A DNA stretch of 19,677 nt from JAGLCY01 sp965363725 (GTDB lineage: Bacteria; Krumholzibacteriota; Krumholzibacteriia; LZORAL124-64-63), in contig CBDTUS010000055.1 in NCBI GenBank assembly GCA_965363725.1, forward strand, positions 1 to 19,677, read 5' to 3'. The notes under the pieces are model-generated. The model saw only the letters and a program-made list of their open reading frames with translations, was not told the DNA's origin and made no database searches. The translations under genes and the position numbers were made by a program. Position 1 is the first letter of the stretch. The number at the start of each line of letters is the position of its first letter. Below are positions 7,095 through 13,513 of this stretch, in pieces.

Positions 7095-9359
7095 ATGAGC
7101 GAGAAGGATCGTTTCGACCTGAATGACGACATGGAATTCGACGCCGAGACCGACGGTCAGGAGGATTTCGGCTCCTTCGACGACCCGCTTGGATTCGACG
7201 ATTTCGAGGACCTGTCCGACTATGAGGATCTTCCCGAGGGCGATACCCCGGAAGCGGATGCCATGGAGGTCCGCGACAGGATGGATCCGGACACGGCGAC
7301 CACGGTCTCGGAGAACCTCGAGGAAAAACTCCCCACCAATGCGGTTGTCGCCGCGGGGATGAAAAAGAAAAAGCGCCGCAAGGGCATTTCCGCCATCGGC
7401 ATGGGCTTCCTGTTTTCGGCGTCCATCCTGGTGGCGGGTGTCGGAGTCGGCGGGGCCATTCTCCTGGCCGAAGGGGTTCATCCCTCCTCGTTGTGGAAAC
7501 CGCAGAATTTTCTCCAGGTGGATCAGTTGCTCAATTTCGCTGACCATCCCCTGAACATCCTCTACATGGTGGCCCTGGGCATCGCGTTTTTGGCGCTGCT
7601 GGGCAGCTACAAGATGGCCAAGGCCGCGGCCCTGGCCAACGACAGGACCCGCGACGCGGAAACCATGCTGGACCGGCTGACCACGCTGAGCCTGGAAAAG
7701 CAGGAGGACTGGGAGAGCCAGGAATTCAAGGAGTTCCCGCCGGCAGAGGCTTTTGTTATCCGGGTCCTGGGCGCCTGGCGCCTTCAGGAGGCCAGGCAGA
7801 AGAGGCTCATGGGGGTCGAGGGTGAATTGCACCGCCTCGAGAAGGCCCTCAGCACGAATTCGAGGTCGGACCTGACGGGACGTTTCGATTCTCCCGCCGT
7901 GGGCCGGTTGGCCGATGAGATGCTCCGTTATTTCGACGCCCGCGATACGGCGGTCGGAAACCTCCAGGAGTTTGAATCCAGGGATGTCGAGAACAGCAAG
8001 GAAATCGTCGGCCTGCTTCAGCATTCCCGGAAATGGAACGGAGGCGCCCTTGATACCCTGAGCGTGCAGGGAGCCACCCTGGACAAGCTGACCGGCGACA
8101 TGAACGAGGTGGCCGGGAACGCCGAAAAAGCGATGGCCGAAAGAACGACCACCGAGGGTCTGACCGATATCATCGAAGGCGTCCGCAAGGACCTCGACAA
8201 GCACGCAGCCAAGGGCAGCGCCGACCCGATGGGCACCGAACTGAACGAGCTGGTGGACCGGGGCAGCAAGCTGGCTTTCCAGATCGCCATGGAAGTGGCC
8301 CGGCTGGGCCCCCGCGGGGAACGCCTGTTGCCGATGAGCCAATCCCTCGAGGATCTCACCACCGGATTCCGTAAGTTGGCCGACCGGGCGAACGATCCGA
8401 ACGGTGGCGCGAACGGGACCCCGAGCCTGAAAAACGTCCACAAGAAACTGGAGACCCTGGCGGCCCTGATCACCGAAGATGCCCAGGGCCCCTGGCGGGA
8501 CATCACCGACGAGGTCCAGGACTTCGGCCCGGCGACCGAGGCCATCTCGCGCGCCATGACCCGCTTGACCGAAGGTTTCAATCAACAGGAGGACCGCCTG
8601 GTTCAGGCCGGGACCCACCTGTCGAACATGACCGGCGCCGAATTCGATTCCAGCTCGATTCCCCGTAAGGAATCGTCGGAAGCGCCGGTCCCCTCCCTTG
8701 ACCTCACCCGGGAGGCACCGGCCAAATCCGGACCGGAGCCGAAGGAGGTCGATCCCTTCTCGGCCTCGGGATCGTCGATTCTGGCCGGCGGCCAAGTGGA
8801 GTCGGATCCCGAATTCTCTTCCTCGGTCATTCCGGGCACGGACAGCTTGTCGTCCTCGGCCGGCAGCGAAACCAAGGTTACCGACCTGGACCTGGAAGGG
8901 GCCAACTCCTTCAGCCTGGGCCAGGATCCGGCCCCGGACATGCCCCTTTCCGACGATGAGGAAAAGGTGTACGATCTGGAGGACTTCGGTGCGGCTTCGG
9001 TCGAAGATCCCGCTCTGGAAGGTGACCAGGTCTTCGATATTTCGGATTTCGGCGGCGTTCCGATGGACCAGGAGTCCCCCGACAGCACGGATGAAGTGTA
9101 CGAACTTTCCGATTTCGGCGCGTCGCCCATGGCCGGTGCGATCCAGGAGCCGGAAGGGGAAGAGGAAGTCTACGACCTCTCCGATTTCGGCGCGTCACCC
9201 ATGGATGAAACGGGATCGGATGCCGGCGAAGAGATTCACGATCTCACCGAGTTCGACGCCACGCCCCTGGATCAGGCGGTCGGGTCCGACCTGGAAACGC
9301 CCGGTGAAGACGAAGAGGTGTATGACCTCTCCGATTTCGGGGGCCAACCCATCAAATGA
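7095..9359 (+). CDS. Two-TM coiled-coil protein with MCP-like hairpin and six acidic C-terminal repeats
   Basis: This 754-residue protein matches no named family I know. The N-terminus (1-88) is very acidic and cytoplasm-like (DFGSFDDPLGFDDFEDL). The basic KKKKRRK (90-96) precedes TM1 (about 98-125), a short loop of about 25 residues follows, then TM2 (about 152-180), so both ends are predicted inside the cell. Residues 185-510 are mainly helical. Within them KLAFQIAMEVARLGPRGERL (392-411) resembles the signalling hairpin tip of methyl-accepting chemotaxis proteins (LLALNAAIEAARAGE...GRGF), with key positions altered. Residues 515-620 are Ser/Pro-rich linker. Residues 623-753 carry six copies of an acidic motif like EEVYDLSDFGASPM. 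The start has AAAGGAA about 10 nt upstream. It is the first gene of a signalling-like cluster and could be a membrane scaffold or receptor; that role is inferred. Confidence 0.85.
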   Translation: MSEKDRFDLNDDMEFDAETDGQEDFGSFDDPLGFDDFEDLSDYEDLPEGDTPEADAMEVRDRMDPDTATTVSENLEEKLPTNAVVAAGMKKKKRRKGISAIGMGFLFSASILVAGVGVGGAILLAEGVHPSSLWKPQNFLQVDQLLNFADHPLNILYMVALGIAFLALLGSYKMAKAAALANDRTRDAETMLDRLTTLSLEKQEDWESQEFKEFPPAEAFVIRVLGAWRLQEARQKRLMGVEGELHRLEKALSTNSRSDLTGRFDSPAVGRLADEMLRYFDARDTAVGNLQEFESRDVENSKEIVGLLQHSRKWNGGALDTLSVQGATLDKLTGDMNEVAGNAEKAMAERTTTEGLTDIIEGVRKDLDKHAAKGSADPMGTELNELVDRGSKLAFQIAMEVARLGPRGERLLPMSQSLEDLTTGFRKLADRANDPNGGANGTPSLKNVHKKLETLAALITEDAQGPWRDITDEVQDFGPATEAISRAMTRLTEGFNQQEDRLVQAGTHLSNMTGAEFDSSSIPRKESSEAPVPSLDLTREAPAKSGPEPKEVDPFSASGSSILAGGQVESDPEFSSSVIPGTDSLSSSAGSETKVTDLDLEGANSFSLGQDPAPDMPLSDDEEKVYDLEDFGAASVEDPALEGDQVFDISDFGGVPMDQESPDSTDEVYELSDFGASPMAGAIQEPEGEEEVYDLSDFGASPMDETGSDAGEEIHDLTEFDATPLDQAVGSDLETPGEDEEVYDLSDFGGQPIK
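8961..9353 (+). repeat. Six acidic YDLSDFGxxPM-type repeats at the protein C-terminus
   Basis: Fourteen-residue units start at residues 623, 644, 666, 690, 712 and 740 of the encoded protein: EKVYDLEDFGAASV, DQVFDISDFGGVPM, DEVYELSDFGASPM, EEVYDLSDFGASPM, EEIHDLTEFDATPL and EEVYDLSDFGGQPI. The spacing is 21-28 residues with variable acidic linkers. The consensus is [DE]-x-[VI]-[YFH]-[DE]-[LI]-x-[DE]-F-[GD]-x-x-P-[MLI]. Similar DFxxL/DYxDL text occurs in the N-terminal tail (about residues 24-46). At DNA level the copies have diverged, so selection appears to act on the peptide. Confidence 0.88.
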
Positions 9360-9361
9360 TT

Positions 9362-9390
9362 CCGGTCCGGCAGGCTGTGTCCCGGACCGG
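9362..9390 (+). other. Intergenic hairpin between the first and second cluster genes
   Basis: CCGGTCCGG (9362-9370) and CCGGACCGG (9382-9390) are perfect 9-bp complements around an 11-nt loop, starting 3 nt after the stop codon. No run of T follows, so it may be an RNA-stability or processing element, or a weak attenuator between the scaffold and the receiver-like gene. Confidence 0.5.
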
Positions 9391-9413
9391 GGCACCAGCG
9401 GGCGGGACCCGAC

Positions 9414-10397
9414 ATGCGCGGAATTAACCCGAATGAATACGGTCCCGGCCTTTTGGCCGACTATCTGGCGGAACTGCTGAGGCGGTTCCGCCATTTTTCC
9501 GGAGCCCACGATCCTGACCCTCTTTTGGCCTCACCCCTGGCCAGGATCCGGATTTCGGCGCGGCTGCTGGGAGCCCTCGGTGCGGAGCCCGATCCGGGTT
9601 GCGAGGGCTTCGTCCGCCTCGGTGGCGTCTTGGCCGAATGGGAAGCCGGTTTTGCCTCCTGCCCCGAATCCTATCCCGCCAGCCTCTTTCGTCCCCTGGA
9701 ACGTCTGGCTGATTTCCTCGAAGAGATCCTGGCCAGGCGGGATAGGGGTACAGGGATTGCCGAGCTTGCCTTCGACGAGGCCTGGTCCAGACTCCTGGAT
9801 TCCTTCCGCCATGCGGGAACCCCCCTGGCCGTCATGGACGAGGTCGACGACCTGTTTCGCCGCTGGGGCGGGCGCTGGACGCAGGAAAACCTGACTCCGG
9901 TCCAGGATCAGCAGTTGCGCGGGCATTGGCGTCGGCTGCGGGATTCCGGGGATCAACTCTTTCTGGCTCCGGCCGAGGGGGCGCCCGAAGCCCTGGACGG
10001 TCCCGAGCCTCGAAGCGAGCAGCCCCGTCACCTCCTCCTGCTGGTGGACAGCAGCTTTCGCCGGGACCAGATCAGGGACAAACTCGCCGAATGGGATTTC
10101 ATCCTCGAGATTCCCGGCGATCCGCAGAAGGCCCTGGAATTTATTGCCGCCGAAACGGCGCCCCAGGCGGCATTGTGCGACCAACTGGAGCCGACGCGTC
10201 ATCTGTCCAGGCTGCGGCAGGGACTGGAAGCCTTGCCCGGTGCCCCGAAAGTCCCCCTGATCCTGGTAACTTCCGCCTCCGGGTCTCCCGGTAGGGAACA
10301 GGCCCGGGCATTGGCCCTGGGAGCCGAGGCGGCCTGGTCGGAACCGTACCATCCCGGAGAACTCCACCGCATATTGCAACGCCTTTCTCACCCCTGA
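9414..10397 (+). CDS. Helical protein with C-terminal degenerate receiver (pseudo-REC) domain
   Basis: The encoded protein is 327 residues. Residues 1-185 are predicted largely helical and unrecognised. ARIRISARLLGALG (43-56) faintly recalls an Hpt helix, but without the phosphorylatable histidine. From about 205 to the end the pattern is that of a response-regulator receiver: HLLLLVDSSF (206-215, one acidic-pocket Asp, D212), AALCDQLEP (252-260, Asp256 at the phosphoacceptor place), PLILVTSASG (281-290, Thr286) and ALGAEAAWSEPYHPGEL (301-317). The conserved lysine before proline (KPF) is Glu310, and the first acidic pair is reduced, so normal phosphorylation is doubtful. No DNA-binding domain is present. 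The ATG has only a weak ribosome site, and the gene lies 54 nt after the scaffold gene, probably in the same transcript. Confidence 0.78.
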   Translation: MRGINPNEYGPGLLADYLAELLRRFRHFSGAHDPDPLLASPLARIRISARLLGALGAEPDPGCEGFVRLGGVLAEWEAGFASCPESYPASLFRPLERLADFLEEILARRDRGTGIAELAFDEAWSRLLDSFRHAGTPLAVMDEVDDLFRRWGGRWTQENLTPVQDQQLRGHWRRLRDSGDQLFLAPAEGAPEALDGPEPRSEQPRHLLLLVDSSFRRDQIRDKLAEWDFILEIPGDPQKALEFIAAETAPQAALCDQLEPTRHLSRLRQGLEALPGAPKVPLILVTSASGSPGREQARALALGAEAAWSEPYHPGELHRILQRLSHP

Positions 10398-10520
10398 GGT
10401 ATCCTGCACCACCGAAATAGGGTTCGGCGTTCCTCTCCCTTCCGCGTAATTCCCCTAAAACCCTTGAAATCCAGTGTTTTCCGTGGAATGAAGCGCCCCC
10501 ATCAGGTGGGCATGGGAGTT

Positions 10521-10538
10521 GCAATATCCTGATATTGC
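10521..10538. promoter_or_regulatory. Perfect inverted repeat upstream of the small DNA-binding gene; candidate operator
   Basis: GCAATATCCTGATATTGC has 8-bp arms (GCAATATC/GATATTGC) around a 2-nt centre. It lies 50 bp upstream of the ATG at 10588, in the only sizeable gap inside the cluster (10398-10587). A two-fold symmetric site here suits autoregulation by the encoded excisionase/BldC-like protein. A weak promoter candidate, TTGAAA (10464-10469) with 17 bp to AATGAA, lies just upstream. Its function as an operator is inferred. Confidence 0.55.
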
Positions 10539-10587
10539 TGATGTGGCACGCATCAAGTCTTGGAATCTAGAGAAGGAGACATCCTCA

Positions 10588-10806
10588 ATGCCTGACTACA
10601 ATGATTCTTCCAGGATTTTCATCGGCGGGGAAGACAATTACGGTCAAGTCATGACCTCGGTCGAAGCCGCCGAATACCTGAAAATGCACGTCAAGACAGT
10701 GTGCCGGTTGGCCAAGGAAGGCAAAATCCCGGCGAAGAAGGTTGGCAGTGAATGGCGGTTCCTGCGCCAGGTTCTGGACCGTTGGCTCACCGAAACGCTG
10801 GTCTGA
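10588..10806 (+). CDS. Small excisionase/BldC-like helix-turn-helix DNA-binding protein (72 aa)
   Basis: Residues 22-66 match the HTH_17 (excisionase/MerR-like winged-helix) pattern: MTSVEAAEYLKMHVKTVCRL for the helix-turn-helix, then KEGKIPAKKVGSEWRF for the wing and VLDRWL for the closing helix. Such proteins bind DNA, often as side-by-side copies, and include BldC-type developmental regulators as well as phage excisionases. No integrase or phage gene is nearby, so a regulator is the better reading. The start is the ATG at 10588, with a strong AGAAGGAG (10571-10578) 9 nt upstream; the frame is open further upstream to 10519, but that extension would cover the palindrome and lacks a ribosome site. 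The stop is only 3 nt before the next gene, which implies co-translation. Confidence 0.88.
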   Translation: MPDYNDSSRIFIGGEDNYGQVMTSVEAAEYLKMHVKTVCRLAKEGKIPAKKVGSEWRFLRQVLDRWLTETLV

Positions 10807-10809
10807 TCC

Positions 10810-13104
10810 ATGGCGACGCGCTTCAAACCCCTCAATCTCAAGGATGATCGGCTTTTCGGCATCAGTCTGGCCGGTATCATCGGCCGATCGGACAAGAGCA
10901 ATCTTCTCGATCTGGCCGATCGTTGCCTGGACAAGGGCAAGATCCATCTTATCCTGGAGCTGTCCGAGCTTTCGTCCATGGGTGGGGGCGGAGCCTTCAT
11001 CCTGGCGGATTTCCAGCGCCGGTTGACCTCTTCGGGGGGGGAAGCCGTCTTCGTGGGTGCGGGAGACGTGATCCGTCACTTCCTGGCCCTGAAATTCGAT
11101 GATCTGCCGCTGCGATTCTTCGAGACCGTCGCCAAGGCCACCACCGCCCTCGGCAGCGACGCCGACAAAGTGGAACAGCCCCCAGCTCGCCAACCACAGA
11201 ATGAGACAGCAGCGCCGGCCAAGTCGGCTCTCCCTGACACCCCGGCGGCCCCGCCCGCCAAGAAAGCGGCTCCGGTTGCCGCCAAAAAACCCGGAAAAAA
11301 AGCCGCCCCCATCGAGAACGAAGAAGGCATCAGCGCGATGAACGAGGTCCTCGAGGAGTTCAACGGCCCCGAGGAGGCTGGACCCACCATTGTTCCGGGC
11401 CGGCGCAAGGACCACCAGTACACCTCGCTGTCCGAAGCGGTGAGCGCCCTGGGCAGCTGGTCGGAATACAAGGACCATTCGGAATACACGGCCACCCTGC
11501 GAAACCTTCTGTTCAGCCATGGGCTGGCGGACGATGCCTACCTCCTGGTCGAGCGGGAGGATATGATGGAGGATCCCGACCAGGAGTGGCAGCTGTCCAC
11601 GGGATGTTCCCTGGTGCGCCAGCTCGAAGAGGTCGCCGCTCCCTTGACGGTGCTGGATCTGCAGCAGGACGACCTCGAAGAAGACGAGATCAACCTGCTG
11701 GAGGCGATCAATCCCCAGGTCATCCTGCCTATCCTTCTCGGAGATAAGCTGGCCGGCATTCTTCTGCTGAATCGCGGCGGTGAGGAAAACGAATACTCGG
11801 TGGCCGAGCACTTCGCCCTCGAACTGCTGCTGCAGGTTCTGGAGCGGGAAGGGACGACGTCCCCTGCGAGGCAAAACGCCGCGGTTGGGGCCGCGGCCGT
11901 TCCTGGCCCTGCCACGGAAGATGGCGCGGAGAATCCCGAGGGGGAACCCTCAGGGAAGGAAACCGAGGAAGGGACCCTGCCCGATTCCTGGTCCCTGCCT
12001 TCGAGCGATGACGATTCCACGGCCCAGGTTCTGCTGACTTTGGCCCTGAACCTTCCCGACGCCGATGACCGCCCCCATTTCTGGCGCCTGTTCGCCCGCC
12101 ACGCCTGGGCGGCGCTGCCGGTGCGGCACCTGGCTTTCCTGGGTCCTGAAATGGTCAGGCCCCAGGTCATGGTGGGGCAGCACACCCACTGGGAACGGCT
12201 TGATCTCGGCGACCACAAGATCCAGCAGTATTTCCAGGGCATGCAGCGCCCGGTCAAGACCTGCAACATTCCGGCGACCTTCAAACTGGTCAAGGATCGC
12301 CTGATGGAATGCCAGGCCGACTGGATCGTGAGCCTGCAATGGGATGAGGAATTCCTGGGCACCGCCATCCTGGGCCTGGATGATGATTTCACCTGTGACG
12401 ACCACGTCGACCGGATCATCCGGATCTTCGGTGAAACGGCCCGGTTGTTGTCCCGGTTCGACGGCAACAACGACAATGCCGACGTCAACCTGCAACTGGT
12501 CCGGATCATTCTGGCCCAACGGGAGATACGCTGTTTCGGGCACGATAAGCTGACCCAGGCCATCGTGGACCACGTCCACCGACTGGCCCGGGTCATGGGT
12601 TTCCCGCCCGACCAGGAACGGAATCTGACCTACGGTTGCCTGCTCCGCGACATCGGCCTCATCGACAAGGATGATGCCCTGATGCTGCCCCCGGAGGAGA
12701 TGGACCCCACCCAGTGGCCGGTCTACCGCCGCCACCCGGCGGATGGCACAAAGCTCCTGGAAGAGCTCAACCTGCCCAAAACCATCGTGGACGTGGTCCA
12801 GTGTCATCACGAGCGGTTCAACGGGGAAGGCTTTCCCCGCGGACTTTCGGGGCGTAACATCCCGCTGGCCGCCAGGGTGGTGACGGTGGTGGAGAACTAC
12901 GTCTCCATGGTCACCGGAACGAGCTCCCATGATCCGATCGCGCCCGAAACGGCGGCGCGAATCCTGCGGGACAATCTGGGGGAGCGCTATGATCCTGATA
13001 TCGTGGCCCTGTTCCTGAATGCCATCCTGGGCGAATCTCAAGCGGCCGGTGAAGAAGAAGCCCCGGAGAAGGATTTCGAAAAGAGGGTTCTGCAGAAGAC
13101 CTGA
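10810..13104 (+). CDS. STAS - GAF-like - GAF-like - degenerate HD-GYP signalling protein (764 aa)
   Basis: Domain reading: STAS-like fold at 9-115 (IHLILELSELSSMGGGGAFI), Ala/Pro/Lys linker at 121-170, GAF-like region at about 200-345 (VILPILLGDKLAGILLLNRG), acidic linker, second GAF-like region at about 400-548 (LQWDEEFLGTAILGLDDDF), and HD-GYP-like domain at about 560-740. The HD-GYP part keeps His588, Asp614, His642 and HHERFNGEGFP (666-676). It has LLRDIG where LLHDIG is expected (Arg613 for the HD histidine), Glu695 for a metal-binding aspartate, and GFP for GYP. In the STAS part the phosphorylatable Ser of the DSSG motif aligns with Gly58. Cyclic-di-GMP hydrolysis and Ser phosphorylation are therefore both doubtful. 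It starts 3 nt after the DNA-binding gene without a good ribosome site of its own, so it is probably coupled to it. Cytoplasmic. Confidence 0.85.
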   Translation: MATRFKPLNLKDDRLFGISLAGIIGRSDKSNLLDLADRCLDKGKIHLILELSELSSMGGGGAFILADFQRRLTSSGGEAVFVGAGDVIRHFLALKFDDLPLRFFETVAKATTALGSDADKVEQPPARQPQNETAAPAKSALPDTPAAPPAKKAAPVAAKKPGKKAAPIENEEGISAMNEVLEEFNGPEEAGPTIVPGRRKDHQYTSLSEAVSALGSWSEYKDHSEYTATLRNLLFSHGLADDAYLLVEREDMMEDPDQEWQLSTGCSLVRQLEEVAAPLTVLDLQQDDLEEDEINLLEAINPQVILPILLGDKLAGILLLNRGGEENEYSVAEHFALELLLQVLEREGTTSPARQNAAVGAAAVPGPATEDGAENPEGEPSGKETEEGTLPDSWSLPSSDDDSTAQVLLTLALNLPDADDRPHFWRLFARHAWAALPVRHLAFLGPEMVRPQVMVGQHTHWERLDLGDHKIQQYFQGMQRPVKTCNIPATFKLVKDRLMECQADWIVSLQWDEEFLGTAILGLDDDFTCDDHVDRIIRIFGETARLLSRFDGNNDNADVNLQLVRIILAQREIRCFGHDKLTQAIVDHVHRLARVMGFPPDQERNLTYGCLLRDIGLIDKDDALMLPPEEMDPTQWPVYRRHPADGTKLLEELNLPKTIVDVVQCHHERFNGEGFPRGLSGRNIPLAARVVTVVENYVSMVTGTSSHDPIAPETAARILRDNLGERYDPDIVALFLNAILGESQAAGEEEAPEKDFEKRVLQKT

Positions 13105-13128
13105 CCCGGCTCCCGGTGTGAATGTTCC

Positions 13129-13167
13129 AGTGTCCCGCCGTGAAGGATCACGGCGGGACACTTTTTT
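13129..13167 (+). terminator. Rho-independent terminator of the signalling cluster
   Basis: GTGTCCCGCCGTG (13130-13142) and CACGGCGGGACAC (13149-13161) form a perfect 13-bp GC-rich stem with a 6-nt loop (AAGGAT). A run of six T (13162-13167) follows, and A13129 can extend the stem. It lies 25 nt after the stop codon of the STAS/HD-GYP gene. Confidence 0.93.
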
Positions 13168-13513
13168 GGTCCCGGCGGGACAGGTTTGGGATGGGGTCCT
13201 TGGTTGGATTTTTCGGTTCTGGCCGCAGGACGAAATAATCGTTTGGGAGTCATGGAGTTGTCGGATCCATCCGGGATTTTTTCCCGGCGGCGGTTTTCGG
13301 CAGGCAGTTTGCTGGAGTCCAGGCGCACGGTGATGTGGCTGGGAGGACTCATTGCCGGACAACGAAGCGCCGCCGCTCCATCCCCATGGACGGCGGCCGC
13401 TTCATTGGGACAGGGACAAGGTTTCAGCCCCCCGTTGCCATTTGGGCCAGGTTTTGACACTATGTTCGGCAATGGATGCGATCGCTTGATTGGCGCCAAC
13501 CCCTTGGAGAACC
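13168..13513 (+). other. Intergenic region before aroC with a candidate promoter
   Basis: No credible gene is seen in these 346 bp. CGGCGGGACA (13173-13182) repeats part of the terminator's right arm. CCGGGA/TCCCGG (13271-13287, loop of five T) is a short hairpin. A full TTGACA (13454-13459) with a 17-bp spacer to TGCGAT (13477-13482, three of six) is the best promoter candidate for aroC, giving a leader of roughly 25 nt. Confidence 0.45.

Noticed and set aside
6954..8795. 613-codon minus-strand open frame
   Set aside because: Antisense shadow of the two-TM repeat protein in GC-rich DNA; composition is Gly/Arg/Gln/His-rich with no motif, and the plus-strand gene has a ribosome site, TM segments and repeats.
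10544..10560. TGGCACG resembling a sigma54 -24 element upstream of the BldC-like gene
   Set aside because: The -12 GC dinucleotide is not at the required spacing (the bases there read AG).
10519..10587. Extended N-terminus for the BldC-like protein
   Set aside because: It would have no ribosome site and would translate through the palindrome; the ATG at 10588 has a strong, well-spaced AGAAGGAG.
10588..10806. Phage excisionase and hence a mobile element
   Set aside because: No integrase, attachment-site repeats or phage genes are seen; the fold is equally used by chromosomal regulators such as BldC.
10585..13362. Two long minus-strand open frames (about 430 and 470 codons)
   Set aside because: They run antisense to the HTH and STAS/HD-GYP genes and across the terminator, with low-information composition; the plus-strand domains are recognisable.
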